From: Pseudoflavonifractor sp. MSJ-37
GTDB taxonomy: Bacteria; Bacillota; Clostridia; Oscillospirales; Oscillospiraceae
Length of the DNA: 64,000 nucleotides
Assembly (NCBI RefSeq): GCF_018917965.1
Contig: NZ_JAHLPP010000007.1
Span: forward strand, 17,671 to 81,670
Direction of reading: 5' to 3'
Made by a program: the position numbers and the translations under genes. Below, piece by piece: positions 1-9,281 of the stretch. How positions within the stretch are numbered: the first letter of the stretch is position 1; each line of letters starts with the position of its first letter. The notes below the pieces were generated by a model. The model saw only the letters and a program-made list of their open reading frames with translations. It did no database searches and was not told where the DNA came from.

Positions 1-939
1 GTCGGCGGCAGCCTTGGCATCCACCTTGGCGGAGGTATAGCAGTAGTCGGTGTAGCTGGCCTTGGAGTCGCCGTTGCCCATGAAGTCGATGCGGATGGTG
101 GCGATGCCGCTGGCGGCCATGATGGGCGCGGCCGTGGCATAGCCGCTGCCGGCCTCATCCCGATTCGAGCCGGTGCCGTGGAGCATGACCACGCCGGGGA
201 CCTTGGCGTCCTTGGAGGCGGAGGCGGGCATCGTCACGGTGGCGGGGATGGAGTGGGCGGGGATCCCGTCGGTCTCCGGCACGTCGATGGACACCACAGT
301 CTCCGTATAGACTGGCGTCAGAGCGGAGAACTGCTTCAGGATCTGAGCCAGCTCGGCCCGCTGGGTGGTGCCCAGCGGTCTCAGATTGCCCTTGTCGTCG
401 CCCTTCAGCACGTTGCTATAGTAGCAGAAGCTCATATCAGCCAGAGCCCAAGCGGGGATCTTATCGTAGTCGGGCGCCTCCTTCATGGCCATGCCGCCCT
501 CTTCGGAGACGATGTTGTTGAGCTTGGCATAGCGGGACAGGACCGCGGCGGTCTCGGCCCGGGTGATGGCCCGCTCGCCGTTGAAGGTCTTGTCCTTGGG
601 CACCGCGGCCAGACCGGTGCTCTCCGCCCAGGCGGCGGCATCGGCATACCACTTGCCGGAGATGTCGGTGAAGCCGCCCTTGTCCGAGACAGCGGGCTTC
701 CCGGCCATATTGTACAGGGTCTGGTAGACCATGGCACGGGTCACGGTAGCCGTTGGGGCGAAGGCGCCCTTGCCGGTGCCGCTCATGAGGCCCTGCTCCG
801 CCACGAAGGAGACGGCGGAGGCGTACCACGCCTTGCTGTCCACATCGGTGAAGGCGGCGCCCTCCGCCGCCAAGGCGGGAGCGGCCATGGACAGCGCCAT
901 AGCGCCGGTCAGGACCAGAGCAACTGCTTTCTTCTTCAT
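1..939 (-). CDS. SLH-domain secreted alpha/beta hydrolase (3' end outside window)
   Basis: The reading frame is open from an ATG at 939 to the window edge (313 codons), so the C-terminus is missing. It begins with a signal peptide (MKKKAVALVL..., cleavage probably after APALA), followed by three SLH repeats (about residues 25-205) that usually anchor proteins to the cell wall. An alpha/beta-hydrolase domain then begins with a PGVVMLHGTGS oxyanion-loop region. The nucleophile elbow would lie beyond position 1. The SLH and linker segments are nearly identical in places to the next gene upstream (shared VYQTLYNMAGKPAV and KWYADAAAWAE), so the two are tandem paralogues. The substrate is unknown; a dienelactone-hydrolase/esterase-like activity is inferred. 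Confidence 0.85.
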   Translation of the reverse strand, partial: MKKKAVALVLTGAMALSMAAPALAAEGAAFTDVDSKAWYASAVSFVAEQGLMSGTGKGAFAPTATVTRAMVYQTLYNMAGKPAVSDKGGFTDISGKWYADAAAWAESTGLAAVPKDKTFNGERAITRAETAAVLSRYAKLNNIVSEEGGMAMKEAPDYDKIPAWALADMSFCYYSNVLKGDDKGNLRPLGTTQRAELAQILKQFSALTPVYTETVVSIDVPETDGIPAHSIPATVTMPASASKDAKVPGVVMLHGTGSNRDEAGSGYATAAPIMAASGIATIRIDFMGNGDSKASYTDYCYTSAKVDAKAAAD

Positions 940-986
940 GAGATATCCACACCTTTCACTTCGTTTGGGGAAAACTCGATGTACCA

Positions 987-1019
987 AGGCCGGCCCGGTC
1001 CCGAAGGACGGGCCGGCCC
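987..1019 (-). terminator. GC-rich hairpin between two SLH genes
   Basis: GGCCGGCCCG and GGTCC pair with GGAC and GGGCCGGCC around a CGAA loop, with one bulged G. On the minus strand it follows the stop of the 1056-4118 gene but has no real U-run (TTGG). It may be a weak terminator or an mRNA-stabilising or processing hairpin. Confidence 0.5.
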
Positions 1020-1055
1020 CGGTGTCATTCAACGAACATCATTGCGGTCCGCGCA

Positions 1056-4000
1056 TCACGCGGCCTGCTCCGTGGTCTTCGCCAGCAGATGCTGGAAGAA
1101 GAATCCGGAGATCCCGCCCTCCACAGCGGCCGTCACATCAGGCTGGTCGCTGTAGAAGCCGTAGCCGTGGTCCGCGTCTTTCACCACGATCTCAGTGGCA
1201 TTGGGGAACGCCTTCAGGGAGAGCTTGTTCACCTCGGCAGGGGCGATAGTATCCTTGTCGCCATACATGACCAGTACAGGACCGGTATAGCTGGCGGCGT
1301 TGGCCAGAGGCTGGGAGGCGATCAGCTCATGGAACCACTCGGAAGACAGGTCCTGGACCTGACCGTACCGGGTGGTGAGGGTGTACTTTCCCTCCTGCTC
1401 CGCCTGAGCCAGAGCGGCATCCATCTTGTCATCTCCGCCCATGATCGACGCGATCAGGGAACGGCCGTCGATCACCGCGCCGGCCAGCAGGACCACGGCC
1501 TTATAGCCGCTGTCCTTCTCGCCCGCCAGAGTGGCGGCGATGCGGCCGCCCATGGAGTAGCCCAGGATACCGATGGCATCCGGATCCACAGGATAGTTGG
1601 CCAGCAGATACGCCTTACAGGCGTTGGAGTCCGAGATCATGTTGGACAAATAGTTCTCGGTGAAGGGCTCCTTGGACTCACCACAGCCGGGGAAATCCAT
1701 GCGGATGGTGGCGATGCCCTCCTGAGCCAGAGCCACGGCGATGCCGCCGAAGCCCACGTTCTCATCCTTGCTCCCACCATGGCCGTGGTCCATGATGACC
1801 GCTGGGACCTTGTTGTCCTTGGAGGCGGAGACAGGCATGGTCACGATGGCGGGCACCTGACGGCTGCCGTTCTGGACCGTGATATGCTCCACCGTATAGG
1901 TCGGCTCCAGCTTGGAGAACTGCTTGAGCATCTGGGCAAGCTGGGACCGCTGGGCGGTGCCGGTGGGCATGAGCCGGCCCTTGGAGCCGGACAGGATGCC
2001 CAGCGCCACGGCCCGCTCCATGCCGTCCTTGGCCCAGGAGGCCACGTCGGCGGCATCGGTGAAGGCAGTCAGTTCCATATTGGCGGCATGGATGCCGGTG
2101 GTCTCGGCGTAGTCAGCGAAGACCTTGGCCAGCTCCTGGCGGGTCATCGCCTTCTCACCGCCGAACAGGCCCTTGCCCACGCCGGTGGTCAGACCCTGAT
2201 CCTCCGCCCAGGCGGCGGCATCGGCGTACCACTTGCCGGAGACATCGGAGAAGGTAGCGGCCTCCGCCACAGCGGGCTTGCCCGCCATATTGTACAGAGT
2301 CTGATAGACCATGCCCCGGGTGACGGTGGCCTCCGGCGCGAAGCTGGCCTTGCCGGTGCCGTTCATGAGACCGTTGGTCAGCACGAAGCGGGCCGCGTCC
2401 GCATACCAGGCAGAGGCGGACACGTCGCCATAGTCAGCCAGCACGTCCTTGAGGACGGTGATGCGGCCGGCGGGAGCGCCATACCGCTCGGCGGTGATGG
2501 TGCCGCCCAGCACGTCGCGGGTGTAGTTCACCAGCGCGTCCTCCATGGCCACGGTGGTGTCGAACAGCTTGGCCTGCTTGAACACATAGTAGGTGTCGCC
2601 GCCGGCGGCGGTGAAGTCGTTGGTGGCGATGGTGTACTCCTTGGTCAGATCCAGGGCCGCGCCGTCGATGGTCACGTCCTTGATCCGGGCGCCGGGAGCG
2701 GCAGGAGCGAAGTAGGTGGTGTCACCGTACTGCGCCCCGTTCTCATAGGGCACGGCGGTGTCGATGGTGAAGGAGATGCCGGACACCTGGGGGAACGCGC
2801 CGATCGCGGTGGGGGTGGAACAGGTGGCGGCCTCCAGCGCCTCCAGCAGCTGAGCGCCGGTGAGCGTCACAGTGGCCACAGTGTTGCCGAAGGGGAACAC
2901 CGTCTTCATGGTCTTCATGGAGATGTCCCCGGCGGGGATGCTGGCGCGGATGCCGCCGCCGTTGGTGATCGCGGCATCCACCTTATCCTGGCCCAGATAC
3001 TCCCGGGCCTGCCACAGGATCGCGTCGGTGGCGAAGTCGCCCAGATTGGTCTCCTGAGTGCGGACGCCGGGGGCGCGCTCGCCGTCCAGATCCACCTCAG
3101 TCTTGGCGAATACAGCGGAGAGCTCCCCGTCCACAGCGGTGTTCCGTTCCGTGACGGCCTTGTCCACCGCCGCGTCGCTCTTGGTGTAATCGCTGGCGGC
3201 GACGGCGCCGTACTCCAGGCTCTCAGCGTCGGGATCGTAGACCACTACGCCCACATTGGCCAGCTTGGTGCCGGTGGAGACCAGCAGAGTCCCATCGATG
3301 ACGTTGCTCCCGCCGTTCTGGGCGGCCACTTGCTCGTTGGTGGAGTGGCTGTGGCCGTCCACGAAGAGGTCGATGCCCTTCACATGCTCACACACGTCGA
3401 TGGAGCGGTTGGGGGCGCTCTCCGGGTCCACCCCCAGATGGCCCAAGGCCACGATCAGATCGCAGCCGTCCTGCTTCAGGGCGTCCACCTGAGCCTGCGC
3501 ACAGGCATACAGGGCCTCGCCCTGGAGGAACTCCAGGCCCTCCACATACTTGGGATTGGCCTTAGAGGCGGTCTCTGGGGTGGCCAGACCGAACACGCCG
3601 ATCTTGGTGAGGCCGTACACGAAGATCCCGTTCGTCTGGAACACGGGCTTCTGGGTGGCCTTGTCCACGATGTTGGCGGCCAGCAGGGGGAAGTCCATGG
3701 AGGCGGCCAGGCTCTTCAGGTTCTCATAGCCGTAGTCGAACTCATGGTTGCCGGGAGCCATCGCGTCATAGCCGGCGGCATTCATGAAGCCGATCTCGGA
3801 GACGCCCTTGTCCAGGTTCACGATGGGCGCGCCCTGGATGGCGTCTCCGGCGGACAGAAGGAGCACCTCGGCTCCGGCGGCCTCATAGTCCTTCTTCAAC
3901 TGGGCCACACCGGCGGTGCCGATGGAGTCCGTGGTCTTGTCCCCCTCGTGGGAGACCATGTCACCGCCGTGGGTGTCGTTGGTGTGCAGGATCACGATCT

Positions 4001-4118
4001 TCCCCGCCAGACTGTCGCCGGCATCGGGGACTTCCACTGCCATGGCAGGGACGGCCAGACTGAACGTCATGACCACTGCCAGCAGGAGGGAGAGGAGCTT
4101 GCTCTTCTGCTTCATCAT
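1056..4118 (-). CDS. 5'-nucleotidase - SLH - alpha/beta hydrolase fusion protein, secreted
   Basis: This 1020-residue protein has a signal peptide (residues 1-27). A UshA-type 5'-nucleotidase follows (about 38-555), with metal-site motifs NDTH (47-50), GNHE (123-126) and GHSH (255-258) and the substrate-loop TNGGGIR near 386. Three SLH repeats (about 560-740) follow, then an alpha/beta hydrolase (about 755-1015) with nucleophile elbow GYSMGG (Ser855) and likely acid/base residues Asp954 and His984. Family knowledge predicts release of phosphate from extracellular nucleotides plus an esterase activity, both held at the cell wall. The last third resembles the neighbouring 1-939 gene, suggesting that duplication and fusion built this one. 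The start has an AAGGAAGG ribosome site; two adjacent ATGs are possible. Confidence 0.9.
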   Translation of the reverse strand: MMKQKSKLLSLLLAVVMTFSLAVPAMAVEVPDAGDSLAGKIVILHTNDTHGGDMVSHEGDKTTDSIGTAGVAQLKKDYEAAGAEVLLLSAGDAIQGAPIVNLDKGVSEIGFMNAAGYDAMAPGNHEFDYGYENLKSLAASMDFPLLAANIVDKATQKPVFQTNGIFVYGLTKIGVFGLATPETASKANPKYVEGLEFLQGEALYACAQAQVDALKQDGCDLIVALGHLGVDPESAPNRSIDVCEHVKGIDLFVDGHSHSTNEQVAAQNGGSNVIDGTLLVSTGTKLANVGVVVYDPDAESLEYGAVAASDYTKSDAAVDKAVTERNTAVDGELSAVFAKTEVDLDGERAPGVRTQETNLGDFATDAILWQAREYLGQDKVDAAITNGGGIRASIPAGDISMKTMKTVFPFGNTVATVTLTGAQLLEALEAATCSTPTAIGAFPQVSGISFTIDTAVPYENGAQYGDTTYFAPAAPGARIKDVTIDGAALDLTKEYTIATNDFTAAGGDTYYVFKQAKLFDTTVAMEDALVNYTRDVLGGTITAERYGAPAGRITVLKDVLADYGDVSASAWYADAARFVLTNGLMNGTGKASFAPEATVTRGMVYQTLYNMAGKPAVAEAATFSDVSGKWYADAAAWAEDQGLTTGVGKGLFGGEKAMTRQELAKVFADYAETTGIHAANMELTAFTDAADVASWAKDGMERAVALGILSGSKGRLMPTGTAQRSQLAQMLKQFSKLEPTYTVEHITVQNGSRQVPAIVTMPVSASKDNKVPAVIMDHGHGGSKDENVGFGGIAVALAQEGIATIRMDFPGCGESKEPFTENYLSNMISDSNACKAYLLANYPVDPDAIGILGYSMGGRIAATLAGEKDSGYKAVVLLAGAVIDGRSLIASIMGGDDKMDAALAQAEQEGKYTLTTRYGQVQDLSSEWFHELIASQPLANAASYTGPVLVMYGDKDTIAPAEVNKLSLKAFPNATEIVVKDADHGYGFYSDQPDVTAAVEGGISGFFFQHLLAKTTEQAA

Positions 4119-4172
4119 AAGATCCTTCCTTTCACGCTCATATTCGGGGAGCTCTGCTCCCCTGCTGATCCC

Positions 4173-4201
4173 ATCTTAACAAAATAAAACAGGAAATACA
4201 A
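4173..4201 (-). promoter_or_regulatory. Promoter of the nucleotidase-SLH-hydrolase gene
   Basis: TTGTAT-N17-TAAGAT with a TG one base before the -10 (extended -10). It is followed in the leader by a 7-bp hairpin (GGGGAGC/GCTCCCC at 4146-4162). Confidence 0.6.
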
Positions 4202-4248
4202 GCGTCTCTGCGGTCTCTCCGGCTTTTTCTTTCCGACCGCTGGACCGA

Positions 4249-5331
4249 TCACCGCTCCAGCGTCAGATCTCCCTCCCGGATCCAGCCTGCCCGGCGGCAG
4301 ACCAGGCCCACCAGCCACGCGATCAGACCCGGCAGGACGAAGGAGATCAGCACGAGGCCAGCCCAGTCGAAGGGCGTGATGGCAGCCTTCGCTCCGCTGG
4401 CCACATCGCTGACCCAGCCGGAATAGACGCCGATCTGGCCCACCAGACCACAGGTGCCCATGCCGGAGGACACGGCCGCACCGTTCATCTGAAGGCGGAA
4501 CACACAGGTGGCCAGCGGGCCCGTGATGGCGGAAGCCACGATGGGCGGGATCCAGATCTTGGGGTTGCGGACGATGTTGCCCATCTGGAGCATGGAGGTG
4601 CCCAGCCCCTGAGAGATCAGGCCGCCCCAGCCGTTCTCCCGGAAGGAGAGCACGGCGAAGCCCACCATGTTGGCACAGCATCCGGCCACTGCCGCGCCGC
4701 CGGCCAGACCGGTGAGTCCCAGCGCCGCGCAGATGGCCGCGGAGGAGATGGGCAGAGTCAGGGCGATGCCCACCAGGACCGATACGGCGATGCCCATGAA
4801 GAAGGGCTGGAGATCCGTGGCCCACATGATGACCCGGCCCACCGAGGAGGCCGCCATGCCGATGGCCGGCGCGAACATCGTCGCCAGCATACAGCCGGAG
4901 AAGATGGTGACGAAGGGCGTCACCAAAATGTCGATCTTCGTCTCTTTCGAGACCGCCTTGCCCAGCTCCGCCGCGATCACGGCGATCACCAGTACGGCCA
5001 AGGGCCCGCCGGCCCCGCCCAGCTCGTTGGCGGCCCCGCCTACGGTGATCAGGGAAAAGAGCACCAGCGGCGGGCACTGGAGGGCCCAGCCGATGGCACA
5101 GGCCATGGCGGCACCCACCACCATGGTGTTTTTGGCATAGGTCCCCACGGTCACGAATGCCTCGATACCCAACTGGCTGCCCAGAGTCCCCACGATCGTG
5201 CCGATCAGCAGAGACGCGAACAAGCCCTGGGCCATCGCGCCCAGAGCCTCCACGCCATACCTCTTGGCTGATATCTCGATGTTCTTGCGCTTCAGGAACG
5301 CACGGATCCCGCCATCCTCTCTTTTGTCCAT
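4249..5331 (-). CDS. PTS EIIC-like multi-pass membrane transporter (PTS_EIIC_2 / PfoR type)
   Basis: The 360-residue protein is almost entirely hydrophobic, with about nine to ten predicted membrane spans and Gly/Ala-rich loops typical of the PTS_EIIC_2 family, which includes PfoR. No EIIA or EIIB partner lies nearby, so the substrate and even PTS dependence are open. The start is set at ATG 5331 (MDKRED) because an AGGAGTG ribosome site lies just upstream. A longer in-frame extension to 5430 would be read through the promoter elements at 5402-5430 and is rejected. The gene is transcribed divergently from lplA. Confidence 0.8.
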   Translation of the reverse strand: MDKREDGGIRAFLKRKNIEISAKRYGVEALGAMAQGLFASLLIGTIVGTLGSQLGIEAFVTVGTYAKNTMVVGAAMACAIGWALQCPPLVLFSLITVGGAANELGGAGGPLAVLVIAVIAAELGKAVSKETKIDILVTPFVTIFSGCMLATMFAPAIGMAASSVGRVIMWATDLQPFFMGIAVSVLVGIALTLPISSAAICAALGLTGLAGGAAVAGCCANMVGFAVLSFRENGWGGLISQGLGTSMLQMGNIVRNPKIWIPPIVASAITGPLATCVFRLQMNGAAVSSGMGTCGLVGQIGVYSGWVSDVASGAKAAITPFDWAGLVLISFVLPGLIAWLVGLVCRRAGWIREGDLTLER

Positions 5332-5401
5332 AACATACACTCCTAAATATCCGCCAAGATCTGGAAGCCGTTCCAGTTCCGGCGCATTCGATATGGTCCG
5401 T

Positions 5402-5430
5402 ATTTTAACCTTTTTCATAAGGCTTGTCAA
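5402..5430 (-). promoter_or_regulatory. Sigma-A promoter of the PTS EIIC-like gene
   Basis: A perfect TTGACA (5425-5430) is followed by a 17-nt spacer and TAAAAT (5402-5407). Transcription should start near 5395, giving a leader of about 65 nt before ATG 5331. Confidence 0.8.
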
Positions 5431-5452
5431 TCTCCCCTTCCTGTGCTAATAT
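5424..5452 (+). promoter_or_regulatory. Sigma-A promoter of lplA, overlapping the divergent promoter
   Basis: TTGTCA (5424-5429), a 17-nt spacer and TAATAT (5447-5452) point towards lplA. Its -35 shares five bases with the -35 of the opposite promoter. Confidence 0.75.
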
Positions 5453-5518
5453 GAACCGGTCCGTACAGACTCAGGACTGCCGCATACGGCCAATACCTCA
5501 GAGAAAGGGTCGAACAAC

Positions 5519-6511
5519 ATGTATTACATCGAGAGCACCAGCAGCGATCCTCACTTCAACCTCGCCCTGGAGCAGTATGTCTTCGACAAGCTGGACCAGA
5601 GCCAGGACTACTTCATGCTTTGGCAGAATGACAACGCCATCATCGTCGGCAAGCATCAGAACACCATCGGCGAGATCAACGCCCCCTATGTGAAGGAGCA
5701 TGACATCCAGGTGGTGCGCCGGCTGTCTGGCGGCGGCGCCGTCTATCATGATATGGGCAACATCAACTTCACCTTCATCGCCGACACTGGCGGCGTCAGC
5801 AAATTCGACTTCTCCACCTTCTGCCGCCCGGTGGTGAAGGCCCTGCGGAGCATCGGCGTCCCCGCCGAGATCAACGGCCGCAACGATATGACCGTGGACG
5901 GGAAGAAGTTCTCCGGCAACTCCCAGTACATGAAGCACGGCCGAGTCATGCATCACGGCACCCTCATGTTCGATTCCGACCTAGAGGTGGTGAGCCAGGC
6001 GCTGGCCGTCTCCAGGGACAAGATCGAATCCAAGGGCCTCAAGTCCGTGCGCAGCCGTGTCACCAACATCAAGCCCTATGTGAAGGAGGACATCTCCACC
6101 CAGGACTTCCTGCGGATCCTGCGGGAGTTCATGTTCGAGGAGTATGGCCTGAAGCCCTATCCCCTCACCGACGCCGACATCGAGGCGGTGAAGGCCCTCC
6201 AGCATGAGGTCTACGACAAGTGGGAGTGGAACTATGGCCGTTCCCCTGCCTGCCAGATCCGGAAGGAGCGCCGGGTAGAGGGCTGCGGCAAACTGGAGGT
6301 CCACATGGACGTGGCCCGTGGCGGCGAGATCACCGCCCTCTCCTTCTTCGGTGACTACTTCGGCAATGGCGACAGCCACGAGCTGGCCCAGCGCCTCATC
6401 GGCAGACCTCTGGAGGAGTCCGCCCTCCGTGCCGCCCTGGAGGGCGTGGAAATCGGCGACTACTTCAATAAGCTGGACAAGGACACCTTCCTCTCCATCC
6501 TGCTCCAGTGA
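5519..6511 (+). CDS. lplA: Lipoate-protein ligase
   Basis: This 330-residue enzyme activates lipoate with ATP and attaches it to lysines of acceptor proteins such as E2 subunits and GcvH, in the cytoplasm. It shows the lipoate/ATP-binding signature RRLSGGGAVYHD (about 67-78), the following NINFTF strand, and a GRNDMTVDGKKFSGNSQ region holding the catalytic lysine (about 131-147). The C-terminal accessory domain typical of bacterial LplA is present, so the length is normal. The start has an AGAAAGGG ribosome site. The gene is monocistronic, with its own promoter (5424-5452) and terminator (6537-6566). No lipoylated acceptor gene lies in the window. Confidence 0.93.
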   Translation: MYYIESTSSDPHFNLALEQYVFDKLDQSQDYFMLWQNDNAIIVGKHQNTIGEINAPYVKEHDIQVVRRLSGGGAVYHDMGNINFTFIADTGGVSKFDFSTFCRPVVKALRSIGVPAEINGRNDMTVDGKKFSGNSQYMKHGRVMHHGTLMFDSDLEVVSQALAVSRDKIESKGLKSVRSRVTNIKPYVKEDISTQDFLRILREFMFEEYGLKPYPLTDADIEAVKALQHEVYDKWEWNYGRSPACQIRKERRVEGCGKLEVHMDVARGGEITALSFFGDYFGNGDSHELAQRLIGRPLEESALRAALEGVEIGDYFNKLDKDTFLSILLQ

Positions 6512-6536
6512 ACGTCTCCGATCCTGATCGAACGCA

Positions 6537-6566
6537 AAAGGCGGAGCCGGCCGGCTCCGCCTTTTT
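6537..6566 (+). terminator. Bidirectional terminator between lplA and the 6568-6999 gene
   Basis: The stem GGCGGAGCCGG/CCGGCTCCGCC is flanked by A4 on the left and T5 on the right, so it can terminate transcription from both sides. Confidence 0.85.
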
Positions 6567-6567
6567 C

Positions 6568-6999
6568 TCATTCTCTGTGTCGTGTTCCCAGCCTCGTCCC
6601 CAGCCAGGCCGCTGCCAGCAGCATCAGGAACGCTGTGACATAGGTCATGAAGAGCCGTCCGCTCCACCGGGTCAGGCGGGCGGCCATGTTCACGAGCGGA
6701 AGGTAGTAGAGCTGAGACCATACGCCCAGCCAGCTCATCCAATAGCGCCGCAGGATCAGCTCCTGGACCGCCAGCAGTACCAGGTCCAACGTCGGCACCA
6801 GATGCAGGCAGAGCAGGACCCGCCGCCCTGTCATCCCCAGCCGGACCGCGGCCCATGCCGCGAAGCCCCAGGCCAGCAGGAAGAGCGTGGCCAGTGACAG
6901 GAAGGGCGGCATGACTCCCGTAGTCGTCATCTGCCGTTCCAGCATATAACTCCCCGCGAACGGCAGCAGACTGATCAGCACCAAGACGAGTTCCCGCAT
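6568..6999 (-). CDS. Small integral membrane protein of unknown function
   Basis: A 143-residue protein with about four hydrophobic spans (near residues 1-20, 35-55, 65-85 and 115-135) and an Arg-rich C-terminus. The start MRELVLV at 6999 is preferred because GGGAGGG lies six bases upstream; an ATG 27 nt further out lacks a site. I do not recognise the family. It sits between the lplA terminator and the end of the ribosomal protein region, with which it shares orientation but not the transcript. Confidence 0.6.
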   Translation of the reverse strand: MRELVLVLISLLPFAGSYMLERQMTTTGVMPPFLSLATLFLLAWGFAAWAAVRLGMTGRRVLLCLHLVPTLDLVLLAVQELILRRYWMSWLGVWSQLYYLPLVNMAARLTRWSGRLFMTYVTAFLMLLAAAWLGTRLGTRHRE

Positions 7000-7056
7000 C
7001 GTGGCCCTCCCTCCCTTCGCCCTCATCCTACCATAGCTCCGATCTCAGCACAAGCA

Positions 7057-7092
7057 GAAAAACGCCCCTCTGCCAGTGGCAGAGGGGCGTTC
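7057..7092 (-). terminator. Terminator of the alpha operon (after rplQ)
   Basis: A long stem (AACGCCCCTCTGCCA paired with its complement) is followed on the minus strand by TTTTTC, immediately after rplQ. Confidence 0.9.
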
Positions 7093-7104
7093 GTTCGGTC
7101 TTTC

Positions 7105-7446
7105 TTACACCAGCTGGACGATGGCCATCTCAGCGGCATCGCCGCGGCGGGGGCCGATCTTCACGACACGGGTGTAGCCGCCGTTACGGTCGGCATACTT
7201 GGGGCCGATCTCAGTGAAGAGCTTCTTGGCCACGTCCTCCTTAGTGATGAAGGACAGAGCCTGACGATAGCTGGCCAGATCGTTCTTTTTGGCCAGAGTC
7301 ACCATCTTCTCAGCGATGGGGGCCACTTCCTTGGCGCGGCTCAGAGTGGTCTTGATCTGACCGTTCTCCAGCAGGTAGGTGGTCATGGCGCGGAGCATAG
7401 CCTTCCGCTGATCGCTGCGGCGGCCCAGTTTACGATATCCGGACAT
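7105..7446 (-). CDS. rplQ: 50S ribosomal protein L17 (bL17)
   Basis: The 113-residue protein has the family start [14 protein letters not shown] and the ending [14 protein letters not shown]. It binds 23S rRNA domain III near the tunnel exit. The ATG at 7446 has AGGAG nine bases upstream; an alternative TTG at 7455 directly abuts that site and is rejected. It is the last gene of the alpha operon, behind rpoA, and is followed by a strong terminator. Confidence 0.97.
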   Translation of the reverse strand: MSGYRKLGRRSDQRKAMLRAMTTYLLENGQIKTTLSRAKEVAPIAEKMVTLAKKNDLASYRQALSFITKEDVAKKLFTEIGPKYADRNGGYTRVVKIGPRRGDAAEMAIVQLV

Positions 7447-7622
7447 GTGAGTCAACTCCTATCGGTGTTTCGCACGGCGAAACCCAGTGTAGATTCGTCC
7501 TGAGGGACCTTGCCCTCTGGAAAAGCCTCTCAGAGAGAGCCGGCGGCGGACCGCCGGAGCCGGGAGGGGACGTTACATGCCCCCGGACCGCTCCTCCCTG
7601 CGGCGCTGACAGGTCAGGCCGA

Positions 7623-8573
7623 TCAGTTGTTGTCCTCGCTGGCCAGGGACAGGCCCATCATCGCCAGCTTGTTGATGACCTCTTCCAGGGACTTGCGGCC
7701 CAGGTTGCGCACCTTCATCATCTCATCCTCGGTCTTGGAGATCAGATCCTCCACCGTGTTGATGTTGGCGCGCTTGAGGCAGTTGAAGGAACGGACGGAC
7801 AGGTCCAGTTCCTCGATGGTCAGCTCCAGCACCTTGTCCCGCTGGGCCTCGCTCTTCTCCACCACCGTGGACTTGGAGCCCATGGTCTCCGAGAGATCGG
7901 TGAAGAGGACGAAATGGTCGCAGAGGATGCGGGCGCCCAGGCTGACGGCGTCCCGGGCAGTGATGGTACCGTCGGTCCACACTTCCAGGGTCAGCTTATC
8001 GAAGTCGGTGAGGTCGCGGACACGGGTGTTCTCCACCGTGTAGTTGACCTTCCGCACCGGGGTATAGATGGAATCCACCGGGATCAGACCGATGACGGTC
8101 TGGGCCGGCTTGTTCCGGTCGGCGGGCACATAGCCCCGGCCGTGGGAGAGCGTCAGCTCCATGTTCAGGCTGGCGTCAGGGCCGAGGGTGGCGATGTGCA
8201 GCTCAGGATTGAGGATCTCGACCTCGCCGTCGGCTTTGATGTCACCGGCAGTGACTTCACACTCGCCATTGGCCTCGATGTAGACCGTCTTGACTCCCTC
8301 GCAGTGGAGCTTGGCGATGATGTTCTTCACGTTGAGGACGATCTCAGTCACGTCCTCCTTGATGCCGGGGATCGTCGTGAACTCGTGCTGTACACCGGCG
8401 ATCTTGATGGAGGTGACCGCCGTGCCGGGCAGAGAAGAGAGGAGGATCCGACGCAGGGAGTTGCCGAGCGTGATGCCATAGCCACGCTCCAACGGCTCTA
8501 CCACATATTTGCCGTAAGAACCGTCTCCGGGATTTTCCACACACTCGATGCGCGGCTTCTCGATTTCTACCAT
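7623..8573 (-). CDS. rpoA: DNA-directed RNA polymerase subunit alpha
   Basis: This 316-residue protein has the N-terminal dimerisation/assembly domain (including [18 protein letters not shown] near 37-54) and a C-terminal domain (about 245-305) with the [19 protein letters not shown] and [10 protein letters not shown] helices that contact UP elements and activators. It nucleates RNA polymerase assembly. It lies between rpsD and rplQ as in most bacteria. About 170 bases separate it from rplQ, longer than other spacers here, and hold only GC-rich repeats with no clear promoter. Confidence 0.97.
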   Translation of the reverse strand: MVEIEKPRIECVENPGDGSYGKYVVEPLERGYGITLGNSLRRILLSSLPGTAVTSIKIAGVQHEFTTIPGIKEDVTEIVLNVKNIIAKLHCEGVKTVYIEANGECEVTAGDIKADGEVEILNPELHIATLGPDASLNMELTLSHGRGYVPADRNKPAQTVIGLIPVDSIYTPVRKVNYTVENTRVRDLTDFDKLTLEVWTDGTITARDAVSLGARILCDHFVLFTDLSETMGSKSTVVEKSEAQRDKVLELTIEELDLSVRSFNCLKRANINTVEDLISKTEDEMMKVRNLGRKSLEEVINKLAMMGLSLASEDNN

Positions 8574-8660
8574 GTGTTACCCTCCTTATCGCAGCGGCGG
8601 GCGGGGCAACGCCCGCCGCTTGGTCATATCGTTCACCAAAATATCGAGGGTACGCGGCTA

Positions 8661-9263
8661 TTACTTGGAGTACAGCTCGACGATCAGGTGCTCCTCGATG
8701 GGCAGGTCCACGTCCTCGCGGACGGGCAGCTTGGTGACAGTGCCCTTCAGGGAGTTTTTCTCGCGCTCCAGCCACTGGGGCAGCAGCACGGTGGGGGCGT
8801 CCTCGCCGGTCAGCTTCTTGAACTTCACGGAAGAACGGCTGGCCTCACGGACCTCGATCACATCACCGGCCTTCACCAGGAAGGAGGGGATGTCCACGCG
8901 CTGGCCATTCACGGTGAAGTGACCATGGCTCACCAGCTGGCGGGCCTCACGGCGGGTGGCGGCGAAGCCCATGCGGTACACCACATTGTCCAAGCGGCGC
9001 TCCACCAGGACCAGCAGGTTGTCGCCGGTCTTGCCGGGCATGCGGGCGGCCTTCTCATAGTAGGAGCGGAACTGCTTCTCCATGATGCCGTAAACGAACT
9101 TGACCTTCTGCTTCTCAGAGAGCTGCAGGGCATACTCGCTCTTCTTCTTTCTCATCTGGCCGCCGGGATTGCGGTTGCTCTCCTTCTTGGCGTAGCCCAT
9201 AGCGGCAGGAGAAATGCCCAGCGCACGGCAGCGCTTGGCGATAGGCTGCATATTCTTTGCCAT
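8661..9263 (-). CDS. rpsD: 30S ribosomal protein S4 (uS4)
   Basis: The 200-residue protein has the S4 RNA-binding domain ([21 protein letters not shown] region, about 88-150) and the typical C-terminus [15 protein letters not shown] ending. It initiates assembly of the 30S body. Only one cysteine is present, so the N-terminal zinc knuckle of C+ forms is absent. In many species S4 represses its own operon translationally; no such site could be confirmed here. Confidence 0.97.
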   Translation of the reverse strand: MAKNMQPIAKRCRALGISPAAMGYAKKESNRNPGGQMRKKKSEYALQLSEKQKVKFVYGIMEKQFRSYYEKAARMPGKTGDNLLVLVERRLDNVVYRMGFAATRREARQLVSHGHFTVNGQRVDIPSFLVKAGDVIEVREASRSSVKFKKLTGEDAPTVLLPQWLEREKNSLKGTVTKLPVREDVDLPIEEHLIVELYSK

Positions 9264-9281
9264 TTCTACTTCCTCCTTCTA

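Noticed and set aside
1089..4187. A 1032-codon open frame on the + strand opposite the nucleotidase fusion gene
   Set aside because: It mirrors a well-supported gene. High GC content with GC-biased third positions keeps the antisense frame open, and its sequence is low-complexity Gly/His/Leu-rich.
5332..5430. N-terminal extension of the EIIC-like protein
   Set aside because: The segment contains the -35 and -10 boxes of the gene's own promoter, and ATG 5331 has the ribosome site.
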